Positions 9,799-20,364 of a stretch of DNA of 64,000 bases are shown here, in pieces. How positions within the stretch are numbered: the stretch's first letter is position 1; each line of letters starts with the position of its first letter. Location of the stretch: NCBI GenBank assembly GCA_019749935.1, contig JAIEPD010000010.1:1-64000 (forward strand), read 5' to 3'. The translations under genes and the position numbers were made by a program. The DNA comes from Alphaproteobacteria bacterium (GTDB lineage Bacteria; Pseudomonadota; Alphaproteobacteria; Paracaedibacterales; CAIULA01). The notes beneath the pieces are model-generated. The model ran no database searches, was not told the origin of the DNA, and was given only the letters and a program-made list of their open reading frames with translations.

Positions 9799-10759
9799 GT
9801 TAAATCAGAAAAAGGAAAGTACTCAAAAAAAATCAAAAGAAGCTTTTTGGACTTGTAAGCACTTTTTTCATAATCTTTTAACGAATGTCGTGGTAACCCT
9901 TACTTTATTAGGGCTCATTATTTTTTTGCTTCCTCATTTTAATTCAAAAATAGAAAGATTCATCTTCCCATCTGTTGCGCAAATTGAAATTCTGAAAAAG
10001 GAAATGGTGGTTTTGGCAGTTAAGCTAGACGAGTTAGGGCGTCAGACTCAAAGTCAAAAAGAGCAACTTTCAGAAGTTGGGAATCTAAAGTCACAAGTTG
10101 CAACTTTTGGGGAAACGTTGAATACGTATTCAAAATCGCTTGTTGAATTAACAGAGAGATTTGAAAAATTTAAGCATTCAACGCCGCAAGGGCAAATGAA
10201 TTATCTTAAAGATGGGTTAGCCCAACTACAAAAACGAATCGATAAAGGGGAGGCATTTTCCGATATTCTACATGGACTCATTTCAAAAGTGGGGTCAGAC
10301 AAACTTGCGATCGATACCATTCACCAATTAACGCCCTATGCAAGCGCACCTACAAAAACATCTTCTGCATTGGCTCAGGAATTACAGTCTATTTGTGATC
10401 ATTTAAAAGTTAAAAAAGAAGAAAGTAAGTCCGAGACAGATGAAAATAAAGGAATATGGGGTCGATTCCTTTCTAAAGTCTATAGACTTGTTCATATCAA
10501 AAAAGCTGGAGATGAAGAGAAAAGACAGGACGTAAGTCGAGAAGATTTAGATAACATTGCTACAAAGGCAGAGGATGTTATCAAAAAGCTTAACCAACAA
10601 GATTTGCCTCATGCGATCGAATCGGCTCGCATTTTAGCAGGCCAATATAAAGGAATTTTTTCAGCCTGGTTACAAGAAGCAGAAACAAGAAAAAGCTTGG
10701 AAGAGGCTTTTCTTCTTTTCAAAAATAAGATTGAACCTTTGCTAAATAGGAGTGCATAA
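9782..10759 (+). CDS. Mitofilin-like/COG4223 inner-membrane protein
   Basis: One TM then coiled coil; position between hemD and hemY as in other alphaproteobacteria. Confidence 0.55.
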   Translation: MTTTAELNQKKESTQKKSKEAFWTCKHFFHNLLTNVVVTLTLLGLIIFLLPHFNSKIERFIFPSVAQIEILKKEMVVLAVKLDELGRQTQSQKEQLSEVGNLKSQVATFGETLNTYSKSLVELTERFEKFKHSTPQGQMNYLKDGLAQLQKRIDKGEAFSDILHGLISKVGSDKLAIDTIHQLTPYASAPTKTSSALAQELQSICDHLKVKKEESKSETDENKGIWGRFLSKVYRLVHIKKAGDEEKRQDVSREDLDNIATKAEDVIKKLNQQDLPHAIESARILAGQYKGIFSAWLQEAETRKSLEEAFLLFKNKIEPLLNRSA

Positions 10760-12089
10760 AATGCGCTGGATTTACGGGACACAACTGTTTTTTAAGCTTG
10801 CTACTATTTGTGCACTTGCGGTCTTTTTAACACTTTATCCTGGAACAGTGGCCTTGGAATGGCTGGGCTATAAAGTTGATATGCCGATAGCGGTTCTCTT
10901 TACTGTGTTTTTTATCTTCACAGCATTGTGTATTTTATTCCACCATGTTTGGAGAAAAATTTGGGGGATTCCCCTTCGTTATTTTCAGTTTTTACAAAAA
11001 AGACGTCAGATCAAAGGGGAAAAACTTCTGCTTGAAAGCTTAACTGCAATTGCAGCTCAACAACCTGAAGAAGCTCAAAGCAGTATTGAACTTGCTAAGG
11101 TTTTACTTCCTAATCATCCTTTGACTGTCTTTATTGCCGCACAGTCGGCGCATATGCTCAAAGATTCTGCAAAGGCGATAGGTTATTTTGAGCAAATGGC
11201 CCAAAATCCTAATCTGTCCTTTTTAGGATTACGCGGGCTAATTCTACAAGCAAAAGAACAAGAAGATTGGATAAAAGCTGACCATCTTTTAAAGCAGGCA
11301 ATGTCCATTAGGCCAGATTCACCATGGGTTCATCAGGAAGTTTTGAAAAATCAGATACAGCTTTCTAAAGTTGGCCAAGATATGGCAATTACAACCGAGG
11401 CTGTTCATCGATTACTGCCAAAACAAGAATGGCATAAGCATCAGGCAATTTTGTTATGGCTAAAAGCAGAAAAGAGCCGAGATGATTTAATGGCTTTTCG
11501 TAAATTATGTCAAAAAGCGCATGATTTGAGTCCTGAGCTTATTATTGTTGCAATCAATCTAGCTCAAGCATGGATCCAAACAGAACACCTTTCAAAAGCG
11601 CAGCGGGTTTTAGAGTCGACGTATAAATTAAATCCTCACCGAGACTTAGCCCATGCATGGCTAAGTATGGTAACTGATTTAGATCCAATTGAACGATATA
11701 GGCATCTGGAAAAGTTGACAAGTTTAGCGCCTTCTCATCCCGAAACATGGTGGGTTATGGCAGAAGCTGCTTATGAAGCGAAACTATGGGGGCAAGCGCG
11801 TAGTTATTTAAATACAATTCTAGCGTATGGTGAGAATCAGTCTGCTTGTCGTTTAATGGCGCAAGTCGAAGAAGGCGAATATCCAGGGGCTGATGAAAAA
11901 ATACATGGATGGTGGCTTCGCGCTTCGATGGCTCCGAAGCAAGAAGGTTGGTTTTGTAACGATTGTTTAAGTCCATCAGAAAAATGGCAAAGTGTTTGTG
12001 ATCATTGCGGAGCCGCTGGACAGATCGAATGGCGCACCTTCGGGTGGTCGTCTAAAACCCCCCTTTTGGTGAAACCTACTGAAGAGTGA
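10752..12089 (+). CDS. hemY: HemY-like TPR membrane protein
   Basis: Two N-terminal TM helices, TPR-like body, C-terminal CNDCLSPSEKWQSVCDHCGAAGQIEW. Confidence 0.85.
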   Translation: MHKMRWIYGTQLFFKLATICALAVFLTLYPGTVALEWLGYKVDMPIAVLFTVFFIFTALCILFHHVWRKIWGIPLRYFQFLQKRRQIKGEKLLLESLTAIAAQQPEEAQSSIELAKVLLPNHPLTVFIAAQSAHMLKDSAKAIGYFEQMAQNPNLSFLGLRGLILQAKEQEDWIKADHLLKQAMSIRPDSPWVHQEVLKNQIQLSKVGQDMAITTEAVHRLLPKQEWHKHQAILLWLKAEKSRDDLMAFRKLCQKAHDLSPELIIVAINLAQAWIQTEHLSKAQRVLESTYKLNPHRDLAHAWLSMVTDLDPIERYRHLEKLTSLAPSHPETWWVMAEAAYEAKLWGQARSYLNTILAYGENQSACRLMAQVEEGEYPGADEKIHGWWLRASMAPKQEGWFCNDCLSPSEKWQSVCDHCGAAGQIEWRTFGWSSKTPLLVKPTEE

Positions 12090-12135
12090 TCTTGGGTTAT
12101 TGTGTTTTCTGAGATTAAACCAATAAGCAAATAAA

Positions 12136-12828
12136 ATGACTTTACGTTTTATTAGAGATATCTTTACGCACTCATTAAAGTATGCTTCAATACTAAAAGT
12201 TAAGCCTTTAACTATATCAATAAAAATGGTTTTATTATTTACAAAACGTGTTCTGGTTCTTTTTGGGGCTGCACTTTTGACTCTTGTTTGTGATGCTGAA
12301 CCAGCTCATGGCATGGACAAGGTTGCCGCCACAAAGAACTGTGAGAATGGATTAAAATCCCTAGAACAGCAAAAATGTCGTCTGGTTAAAGAAATCAGTG
12401 GCGCTTATGGAAAGACAGTTCAGGATATAAATGGATTGATTGTAAAGCTAAAAGCAGCTAATGAGCCTCAGATTATCCTTTCCTTATCTAAAGATTGCCA
12501 AGATGGTCTAGCTGCTATCGATTGGTTAATCACTCGGTATGGAAAGCCTGCAAGAACCAGTGGGGTTAAGGAAGTATCAGCGCCAGATAGTGGTGAATGG
12601 TTGCCAATCCAAGAAAGAGAAGAACCAGCTAAAATAAAAGAAGAGAAGCCTAAAGCAAAAGTAGACGAAAAGCTGAAAAGAAGGCCAATTTCGAAAAGAT
12701 CTCTCCATCCTAAATTTATAAAAGTTTCAAAAAAACCTACTTTACAAAAGCCAATTGTTTCTGTGAAAGCAAGAGGGCGAAAGCCAGCTCAGTCTAATGG
12801 AAAAATGCGTAGAAGTGTTACAACGTAG
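12136..12828 (+). CDS. Hypothetical secreted protein with basic C-terminus
   Basis: Internal ATG at 12226 gives a plausible signal peptide MVLLFTKRVLVLFGAALLTLVCDAEPAHG; Lys/Arg-rich tail. Confidence 0.5.
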   Translation: MTLRFIRDIFTHSLKYASILKVKPLTISIKMVLLFTKRVLVLFGAALLTLVCDAEPAHGMDKVAATKNCENGLKSLEQQKCRLVKEISGAYGKTVQDINGLIVKLKAANEPQIILSLSKDCQDGLAAIDWLITRYGKPARTSGVKEVSAPDSGEWLPIQEREEPAKIKEEKPKAKVDEKLKRRPISKRSLHPKFIKVSKKPTLQKPIVSVKARGRKPAQSNGKMRRSVTT

Positions 12829-12846
12829 CGTTTCTTTTAATAAAGT

Positions 12847-13974
12847 TTAAAGCGTACTAGTAATCCAACCCCCGCCTAAGATATGATCATCCTCAATAAA
12901 GACACAAGCTTGACCAAAAGCGACGCCATATTCTGGTTCAGCAAAGGTCACCTCTGCACTGTTTTGGTCTAGCTTTTTAACAGTCGCTAAAACCGGCTGA
13001 TGCGTTGAGCGGATCTTGACCATACAAGCATAACCACTTTCAAAGGCTTTTGGATTATGCAGCCAATTAACTTCTTTAAGAGTAACCTTTGTTTTGGCCA
13101 ATTCATGATGTGGTCCTACAATGACCCGATGCGTTTCAGGTTCCAGGCGAATTACATACAAGGGCTCGCTTGCTGCAATACCAAGTCCGCGCCGTTGACC
13201 GACTGTGTAATTAATAATGCCTTGATGCGTTCCTAAAACATTTCCATTCGTATGGACGATTTCGCCTGCCTCAAGGGCTCCGGGGCGAAGCTTCGCAACA
13301 ACGGAACTATATCCTCCGTTGGGCACAAAGCAGATATCTTGGCTATCAGGTTTTTCAGAAACTTCTAGACCAAACCTTCGTGCATGCATCCGTGTTTCTG
13401 ATTTTTCCATATCCCCTAAAGGAAACCGTAAGTAATTTAATTGCTCTTGGGTTGTTGTGAATAAGAAATAACTTTGATCGCGATTATAATCGCTGGCTCT
13501 GAAAAGTTTAGCACCGGCTTGGGATTCAACGCGTCTGACATAATGTCCAGTGACCAAAGCCTCCGCCCCAAGATCTTGGGCGGTTGTTAAGAGATCTTTG
13601 AATTTTACTTTTTGATTACATCGGATACAAGGGATGGGTGTTTCTCCTTGTAAATAACTATCAACAAAATCATCAATAACGTTTTGACGAAAAACACTTT
13701 CATAATCAAGGACGTAGTGGGGGAAATTCAAACGATCTGCAACAGTTCTGGCATCATAGATGTCTTGACCTGCGCAGCACGCTCCTTTTTTTGCGGTCAT
13801 TTCACCATGATCATAAAGTTGTAGGGTTATTCCAACAACATCATATCCAGCTTCAACCATCAGGGCCGCTGCTACTGACGAGTCAACGCCTCCTGACATA
13901 GCAACAGCAATACGATTTCCCTTTTTGATTCCATCTAAACCAATCATTAGCAGTTCCGCGCAACCTTTAAGCAT
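12847..13974 (-). CDS. mnmA: tRNA-specific 2-thiouridylase MnmA
   Basis: [51 protein letters not shown]. Confidence 0.97.
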   Translation of the reverse strand: MLKGCAELLMIGLDGIKKGNRIAVAMSGGVDSSVAAALMVEAGYDVVGITLQLYDHGEMTAKKGACCAGQDIYDARTVADRLNFPHYVLDYESVFRQNVIDDFVDSYLQGETPIPCIRCNQKVKFKDLLTTAQDLGAEALVTGHYVRRVESQAGAKLFRASDYNRDQSYFLFTTTQEQLNYLRFPLGDMEKSETRMHARRFGLEVSEKPDSQDICFVPNGGYSSVVAKLRPGALEAGEIVHTNGNVLGTHQGIINYTVGQRRGLGIAASEPLYVIRLEPETHRVIVGPHHELAKTKVTLKEVNWLHNPKAFESGYACMVKIRSTHQPVLATVKKLDQNSAEVTFAEPEYGVAFGQACVFIEDDHILGGGWITSTL

Positions 13975-15065
13975 ATAGTTTTACGAAAAATTTGAACCAA
14001 GGCATATACAACTAAGAAAGGATAGATCCAAGTTAAAGCTGTTCCTAAGAATGAGCAGATGGATTGGAACCCAAGCAGTGATATGCCAAGAGTCACTGCT
14101 AAAATAATTACAATGGATTGCGCACGATTAAGATAGTTTCTACTAATATCTTCTTGCAGAAAATCGACTGCTAAAGTTGTCAAAACCGTTGCAGTTGCAA
14201 GGCATGAAACAGCCAAAGTTGCAGCCACAATGGGCATTGCGTAGTGACCAAGGGCATGCCTTGCAATTTCTACAAGCATTGATTCTGGTGGAATGTTTTT
14301 AAGATAAGGGGCATATTCCGCGCCAAGCATAATAAAACCAATATAAACTAAGCTTAACAGCAAAGCTCCAATCAAGCTTGCATAGATGCCTTGCTTGAGA
14401 AGCTGACGGTCATTATTTTCTGCTGAGCCTAATGAGGTCAGATTATTTCTTAAATATTCATAAATAGTACATGCAAAAAAGAGGCCAGCCACCAAATCCA
14501 TGGTTTGATATCCTTGCAAGAATCCTAAGCTAAAAGATTCCTGTGTGGCGTGAATGGACAGAAGAGGACCTTCACCAAAATAAAGGCCTACCAAGATAAG
14601 AAGAACAATGCTGCCGAGTTTAAAAGGCGTTAAGATAAGGCCAATTATGCTAACGATACGATTGCGCTGCCAAATTAAGAAACCGGTTAAAAAGCAGAAG
14701 CCCAAGCTAAAGAAAGAAAAAGATAGATTGGGAACCATCAATTGCAATCCACCAAACGCAACAGTGATGCATCTTGGGATAACTCCAAAAGGACCCATAA
14801 GGGAAAGCATTAAAAGAGTTAGCAAAAAGGCTGGTATTTTTCCGAGCGAAGAAAAATATTCTTTTCTGTCACCTTTAAATTGAATCATGCCCAGTAGTCC
14901 TAAAAAAGGAACACAGACTGCAGTTATAAGAAAACCAGCTATAGCATAGATATAATTATGCGTAGTTTCAAAACCAACTAAAAGGGGAAATACCAGGTTT
15001 CCAGATCCAAAAAACATGGAAAACATTGCAAATCCGGCTGTTAAAACTAATTTATAGGGCTGCAT
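13947..15065 (-). CDS. brnQ: Branched-chain amino acid transporter (LIVCS/BrnQ family)
   Basis: [18 protein letters not shown]; 10+ TM helices. Confidence 0.9.
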   Translation of the reverse strand: MQPYKLVLTAGFAMFSMFFGSGNLVFPLLVGFETTHNYIYAIAGFLITAVCVPFLGLLGMIQFKGDRKEYFSSLGKIPAFLLTLLMLSLMGPFGVIPRCITVAFGGLQLMVPNLSFSFFSLGFCFLTGFLIWQRNRIVSIIGLILTPFKLGSIVLLILVGLYFGEGPLLSIHATQESFSLGFLQGYQTMDLVAGLFFACTIYEYLRNNLTSLGSAENNDRQLLKQGIYASLIGALLLSLVYIGFIMLGAEYAPYLKNIPPESMLVEIARHALGHYAMPIVAATLAVSCLATATVLTTLAVDFLQEDISRNYLNRAQSIVIILAVTLGISLLGFQSICSFLGTALTWIYPFLVVYALVQIFRKTICLKVARNC

Positions 15066-15147
15066 TGAATAGTTCCTTTATTAATAACATCTATATATGC
15101 AATTTTCTGAAAAAAACCAGGAAATCTTTAAATTCTTTAAAGGTGGA

Positions 15148-15194
15148 GTGGGTGATATACAGGGCGCTATGCGCCGACGACATTTCTAGCAATC
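15148..15194. repeat. Intergenic palindrome
   Basis: TGGGTGAT...GGCGC-tat-GCGCC...AATCACCCA. Confidence 0.5.
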
Positions 15195-15341
15195 ACCCAA
15201 ATAATTCGTGAGTGAGCTTTTTTATAAATTAGAAATGATGCAGTAATTCTCTTCATAATAACCAATCATAACATCTTTTTTTCTTTTGTCAAGAATAATT
15301 TGCAATAATATGTAAAAAAGTTTCATTTAAGGGAAACATAA

Positions 15342-16067
15342 TTACAATTTAGGCGAGGAAGTAAGGGAATTAACAAAACGTTGACGAATTTCTGGTAATG
15401 TTCTGTTCTCGAGTAAGTGCCGACTTAAAAAATAGCCCGTTAAATAAAAGGCTTGATCTAATTGGTTTGGTGTAATTTGAATCTCTTTAGAAAGTAAAAA
15501 AGCAGGAAGAGGTAAAAGCTTACTTTGATAAGGCTCCCCTGCTTTTCTTGAAACAGCATGCCCCGTTTTTGGAGAGACAAATATAAGATCGTCTGTTTGC
15601 CTCGTTACTGCACAAAAATTCAGATTAAGCCCAAAACCGAGTTCTGACAAAAGATTCATCTCCAATTGTATGTAATCTCGTTTCCAATCTTTATTATGAA
15701 TAAGACTTTCTAGAAATTCTTTTAAGGTTGTGTACAGCCTTTGATAGGGGTGACGCTCGGGTAAGCAATAATCGGTTAATGCACATGCGGTACTTAAGGC
15801 TAAAAGACGCAACGGATCTTTGAAGATTTGAAACCATGGCGTAAATTCAATATCAAGATCCCATCTTCCTAAATGTTCATTCAGCCTTGCGTTCCAGATG
15901 GTCTGTGCGAAGTTTCCTGGCTGAACATGAGAAAGGTTTTTATTTTTCTGACTGATGTTGATAAGTCCTGTGTGACGCCCATGATCTTCGGTCAATATGC
16001 TAAGGATAATCTTATTATCATTCCAAGTTCTCTGGCTTAAAATGATGCCATTATCCTGCCATTTCAT
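15342..16067 (-). CDS. recO: DNA repair protein RecO
   Basis: MKWQDNGIILSQRTWNDNKIILSILTEDHGRHTGLI. Confidence 0.9.
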   Translation of the reverse strand: MKWQDNGIILSQRTWNDNKIILSILTEDHGRHTGLINISQKNKNLSHVQPGNFAQTIWNARLNEHLGRWDLDIEFTPWFQIFKDPLRLLALSTACALTDYCLPERHPYQRLYTTLKEFLESLIHNKDWKRDYIQLEMNLLSELGFGLNLNFCAVTRQTDDLIFVSPKTGHAVSRKAGEPYQSKLLPLPAFLLSKEIQITPNQLDQAFYLTGYFLSRHLLENRTLPEIRQRFVNSLTSSPKL

Positions 16068-17137
16068 GATGATTTTGACTTATGTCGATGCTGCTTTTGG
16101 TGAAATACCCAAAAACAGAAAAGCATTTGAGCGAAAGAGTAGATCAAAAAGAAAGACAAAAAGGTCAGGTATCCATAGTGGCTAAGAAGGGTAAGGCCCC
16201 CCATAAGAGCTGTTAGGAAAAAATATAAGCAACTGACAAATGTATGTGAGTAACCGCAATCATTTAAGATATGGATGAGATGATCGCGATGAGGTTCAGT
16301 AAGGCGATATCTTAAAATTGCTCTTCTTAAAAGCGTAAAGCCAACGTCAAACCATAAGAATCCAAGAGGGGTCAGAGCATAAATGAAGCCTTTGTGAACC
16401 CATGCTATGTCAGTTGCCAAAGGATAGTAAAACTGAGAAATAAGTGCAGAAAATCCAACGGTTAAGCCCAAAAATGTACTGCCAATATCCCCCATAAAAA
16501 TCCTGGCCCTTGGAAAATTAAAGACAAAGAAGCCTAAAACGCTAAAGAATAAGAAAACATAGAAAGAGATAACAGATGAATGAGCTGGAAGAATGGTAAG
16601 GACATTGAACACAAGCGAAATTAAAAAGCATCCTGACAAAAGACCATTGAGTCCATCGACAAAGTTTGCACCATTTATAAGAGAGACAAGGCAGAATCCG
16701 GTTATAATCGCAGCTATCCATCCGTTTGTATCTAAGCCAAAGGCAGGAAACTGAATTTGAAGTCCTTGAGATACTATTAAAGTAACGCAAACAAGATGAA
16801 TGAAAAGTCGAAATCGATAAGATAGGGGCTTGTAGTCATCCCTTAAGCTAATAATTGCCAACACGAAAGAGGCAAGCCCATAAACCGGTAAAAAACGATA
16901 TAATAGACTGGAAGATGGAGAGGAGGAGATTAAGAAAAGAGCAAGTTGAGTTATCCAGAAAACGGAAATAAAGGCTAGTCCGCCAGCTGTGGGCGTAGGG
17001 GCGTCATGAGAAGATCTTTGCATAGGTTCTGCTGAAATATTAACTTGTATCATTAAATAGGTTAAAGCAGCCGAGAGAGGGAAAATCCCACAAAATCCAA
17101 AAAACAGAGGGTTAAATAAAGAAAGTGATGTAAGCAT
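16064..17137 (-). CDS. Glycosyltransferase family 4 (WecA/WbpL/MraY-like)
   Basis: SSHDAPTPTAGGLAFI, NFVDGLNGLLSG, FPRARIFMGDIGSTFLGLT, HRDHLIH. Confidence 0.9.
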   Translation of the reverse strand: MLTSLSLFNPLFFGFCGIFPLSAALTYLMIQVNISAEPMQRSSHDAPTPTAGGLAFISVFWITQLALFLISSSPSSSLLYRFLPVYGLASFVLAIISLRDDYKPLSYRFRLFIHLVCVTLIVSQGLQIQFPAFGLDTNGWIAAIITGFCLVSLINGANFVDGLNGLLSGCFLISLVFNVLTILPAHSSVISFYVFLFFSVLGFFVFNFPRARIFMGDIGSTFLGLTVGFSALISQFYYPLATDIAWVHKGFIYALTPLGFLWFDVGFTLLRRAILRYRLTEPHRDHLIHILNDCGYSHTFVSCLYFFLTALMGGLTLLSHYGYLTFLSFFLIYSFAQMLFCFWVFHQKQHRHKSKSS

Positions 17138-17159
17138 AATAGTTTAATATCTGATTAGA

Positions 17160-17233
17160 TGGCTGGGGGACCTGGATTCGAACCAGAGCTGCTCGGTCCA
17201 GAGCCGAGAGTTCTACCACTAAACTATCCCCCA
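17160..17233 (-). tRNA. tRNA-Gln (anticodon CTG), CCA encoded
   Basis: Reverse strand TGGGGGATAGTTTAGTGGTAGAACTCTCGGCTCTGGACCGAGCAGCTCTGGTTCGAATCCAGGTCCCCCAGCCA; anticodon loop CTCTGGA. Confidence 0.95.
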
Positions 17234-17384
17234 TTTTTAATAGATTAGAGAAATTTTCTGACAGATAATCAGAAATAATGAACTATTTAACATTTTTTTA
17301 CAGGTTATGACTATCATATTTTGCCTGTTTTCCGTAAACTAGGAAAGAGGGCCTCATAAAAAGAGGTCAAAATAAACATAAACA

Positions 17385-18533
17385 TTGTATCATAAATGGC
17401 ACACTCTTGTGATAAAACAACTTATAACACCAGCTTTTGATCGTACGACTTATGTGGGCGGTCGCTGCGATGCACATTATCCTATATTAGCTGCAATCGA
17501 CCTTGGTACGAACTCTTGTAGGCTCTTGGTTGCTAGCGTTAATATGGCGGGTCTGAAAAAGACTTTTTTTCGCAGACGTTCTAATGCGCCGGCTTGGAAG
17601 GTCGTTGATTCGTTTGCAAAAATTGTTAGACTTGGAGAGGGGCTTCATAAGACGGGAGAGTTATCCGAAGAAGCGATGGAAAGATCAATAGAGGCGCTTC
17701 GTGTTTGTAGACGAAAAATAGACTTTCATCATGCAACCAGAATAAGAGCGGTAGCAACTGAGGCTTGCCGCAGAGCGACGAATAGACAAGTTCTAATCGA
17801 TAGAGCTCGTAATGAATTAGGTTTGAATGTCGAGATTATACCAAGTGAAGAGGAAGCTCGTCTTGTCTTGACGGGCTGTGCGGCGATTTTGAATCCGCAG
17901 ACGCCTTATGCCGTTGTTTTTGACATAGGGGGTGGCAGCACCGAAGCCATTTGGTTGCGGGTCAATGGGGCGGGAAAAAAGCGTCCTGGTTACCCAATTC
18001 CATTCGAGGTTATCGATTCGGTTTCTTTGCCTTATGGGGTTGTTACCGTGAGTGAATCTTACGCTCAATTTGCTTCAACGCCGGAAATTCACATAGATGT
18101 TAGAGCGCATGTTCGAGATGAAATCATGCGTTTTGCCACTAAAAATAACATACAAGAGCATATTGCAAATTCTGAAGTGCAATTGGTTGGATCCTCTGGA
18201 ACTGTAACAACTCTTGCCGCTATTAAAATGGGGTTAGTACGTTATGAAAGACGCGCTATTGACGGTCTGACGATTGAAACAGAAGCTTTAAAGGCAATTA
18301 GCCAAAAAATTCTGTTTATGACCCAAACAGAGCGAATTCAACACCCTTGTATTGGAGGGAGCAGAGCAGAGCTTGTCGTCGTGGGATCAGCGATTCTTGA
18401 AGGAATTTGTGATGCCATTCAAATAAAAGAATTGCGTGTGGCGGATAGAGGCGTTCGTGAAGGCATCCTTTCTGAATTGCTGGTAGATATTAATAAAAAC
18501 ACTAAGAAAGAGTTTCAGAGCAGAGATGTCTGA
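17385..18533 (+). CDS. ppx: Ppx/GppA family phosphatase
   Basis: AAIDLGTNSCRLLVA, VFDIGGGSTEAIW. Confidence 0.92.
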   Translation: MYHKWHTLVIKQLITPAFDRTTYVGGRCDAHYPILAAIDLGTNSCRLLVASVNMAGLKKTFFRRRSNAPAWKVVDSFAKIVRLGEGLHKTGELSEEAMERSIEALRVCRRKIDFHHATRIRAVATEACRRATNRQVLIDRARNELGLNVEIIPSEEEARLVLTGCAAILNPQTPYAVVFDIGGGSTEAIWLRVNGAGKKRPGYPIPFEVIDSVSLPYGVVTVSESYAQFASTPEIHIDVRAHVRDEIMRFATKNNIQEHIANSEVQLVGSSGTVTTLAAIKMGLVRYERRAIDGLTIETEALKAISQKILFMTQTERIQHPCIGGSRAELVVVGSAILEGICDAIQIKELRVADRGVREGILSELLVDINKNTKKEFQSRDV

Positions 18534-20310
18534 TTTTGCTCCTTATCTCGAACAAATCCGAGCGCGTCTTAGGATTTCTGAGGTGATAGGAAAAGATGTC
18601 CGGTTAATTCGAAAAGGAAATGAGTTTTCAGGATTATGTCCCTTTCATAATGAAAAAACGCCTTCATTTACAATAAATGATGCAAAAGAGTTTTATCATT
18701 GTTTTGGGTGCGGAGCGCATGGTGACGTTATTAGTTATACTATGCATCGCCATGGTTTAAACTTTATGGATTCAGTAAAACATCTTGCAGATTTGACTGG
18801 CGTTACTTTACCTGAAAAAAATGAGAAAAAGGAAACAGTAGAAGGCGTAGAATACTTCACCTTGCTAGAGGAAGCTTGTCTTTGGTATCAGGAGAATTTA
18901 AAAAGATCCCTTGGAGGTGAGGCGCGAACCTATCTAGAGCAGAGAGGATTTCCCCAGAAAACAATCGAAGAGTTTAGGTTGGGATTCGCTCCTGATAGAG
19001 GACAAGGATTTCCCTCCCTTTATCAAACTTTTTTAACAAAGGGGTTCTCAAAAAAGACAATGTTATCTTCGGGGCTTTTTATCCAAGCAGAAGATAAAAA
19101 AGAACCTTATGACCGTTTTCGTGGCCGTTTAATGTTCCCTATTTTAGATCTTAAAGGACGCGTCGTAGCTTTCGGGGGGCGCACTCTGGGAGACGGGCAG
19201 CCTAAATATCTAAACTCTTCTGATACTTCATTTTTTCACAAAGGCCAAATCCTTTATAATTATGTGAATGCGTGCAAACATGTGAATAAAGATCAGCCTT
19301 TAATTGTAGTTGAAGGATACTGTGACGTTATTGCTTTGTCTCAGGCAGGCTGGAAAACTGCAGTAGCGCCCCTTGGAACGGCGTTAACTGCTGAACAATT
19401 ACACCTTTTATGGAAACGCAATCCGCAACCTCTTTTATGTTTCGATGGTGATAATGCGGGGCTAAGGGCAACATTTAGGGCAGCAGAAAGAGCTCTGCCT
19501 TTGCTTTCCTCTCAAAAGACATTGAAGTTTATTAATCTACCCAAAGGAGAAGATCCGGATAGTTTTTTAAAATCAAATGGAAAACCATCTTTGCAAAAGA
19601 TATTCTCCGCGCCGTCCTCGTTGGTTGAGACTTTATGGCAAAGTCTATTATTTTCGGTCAAACCTATGGAGAATGCCGATCCGGAAGAGAAAGCTGCTTT
19701 TAAACGAAATGCTTTAGATTTGATTGAGAAAATAGAAGACTCAGAGGTCAAATATTTTTATCAATTGGATTTTAATGAAAGATTACGAAATTTATGGTAT
19801 AAACCTTTTAAATCACGAGAAGTTTCGAAAGCAAGCATTACCCAGGGATTTCTTAATAAAAGAGACGGGTTGTATAAAAAAAACTCTCTATCTCAGAAAA
19901 TTTTATTGGCAACAATTTTAAATCACCCCACATTATTACATGAAATTGCTGAACAATTTGCTGTCATCGAATTTGAAAGAAAAGAATGGGAAGATCTTAA
20001 GCATTATCTTCTTGAAAGTCTTAATGAAGATATCGGGGACATAAAGTTGGCTTTGCAAACAAAGGGTTTTGGTTCTATTCTAGAAGAAATATTAGACAAG
20101 AGCATTTATGTTCATGCTCCTTTTGCAAGCGAAGGTACAGATCAGGCCGTGGTATTAGAAAGATGGGGAGAGCTTTGGCAGAGGACAACACACCAAGAGC
20201 TTATGAAAAAAGATCTTAAAAGTTCCACTGAAGATATGAAAACATCATTTGATCAAAAAGCATGGGAAAAATTGAAGGCGTTAAAGGCAAATTTAACACC
20301 ACAAAGTTAA
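18526..20310 (+). CDS. dnaG: DNA primase
   Basis: GLCPFHNEKTPSFTINDAKEFYHCFGCGAHGDVI, Toprim VVEGYCDVI / FDGDNAG. Confidence 0.97.
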   Translation: MSDFAPYLEQIRARLRISEVIGKDVRLIRKGNEFSGLCPFHNEKTPSFTINDAKEFYHCFGCGAHGDVISYTMHRHGLNFMDSVKHLADLTGVTLPEKNEKKETVEGVEYFTLLEEACLWYQENLKRSLGGEARTYLEQRGFPQKTIEEFRLGFAPDRGQGFPSLYQTFLTKGFSKKTMLSSGLFIQAEDKKEPYDRFRGRLMFPILDLKGRVVAFGGRTLGDGQPKYLNSSDTSFFHKGQILYNYVNACKHVNKDQPLIVVEGYCDVIALSQAGWKTAVAPLGTALTAEQLHLLWKRNPQPLLCFDGDNAGLRATFRAAERALPLLSSQKTLKFINLPKGEDPDSFLKSNGKPSLQKIFSAPSSLVETLWQSLLFSVKPMENADPEEKAAFKRNALDLIEKIEDSEVKYFYQLDFNERLRNLWYKPFKSREVSKASITQGFLNKRDGLYKKNSLSQKILLATILNHPTLLHEIAEQFAVIEFERKEWEDLKHYLLESLNEDIGDIKLALQTKGFGSILEEILDKSIYVHAPFASEGTDQAVVLERWGELWQRTTHQELMKKDLKSSTEDMKTSFDQKAWEKLKALKANLTPQS

Positions 20311-20364
20311 GTGAATTTTAATTTTATATAATTTTATTTTTTTTATTAAGGAGCGTAATTGTAA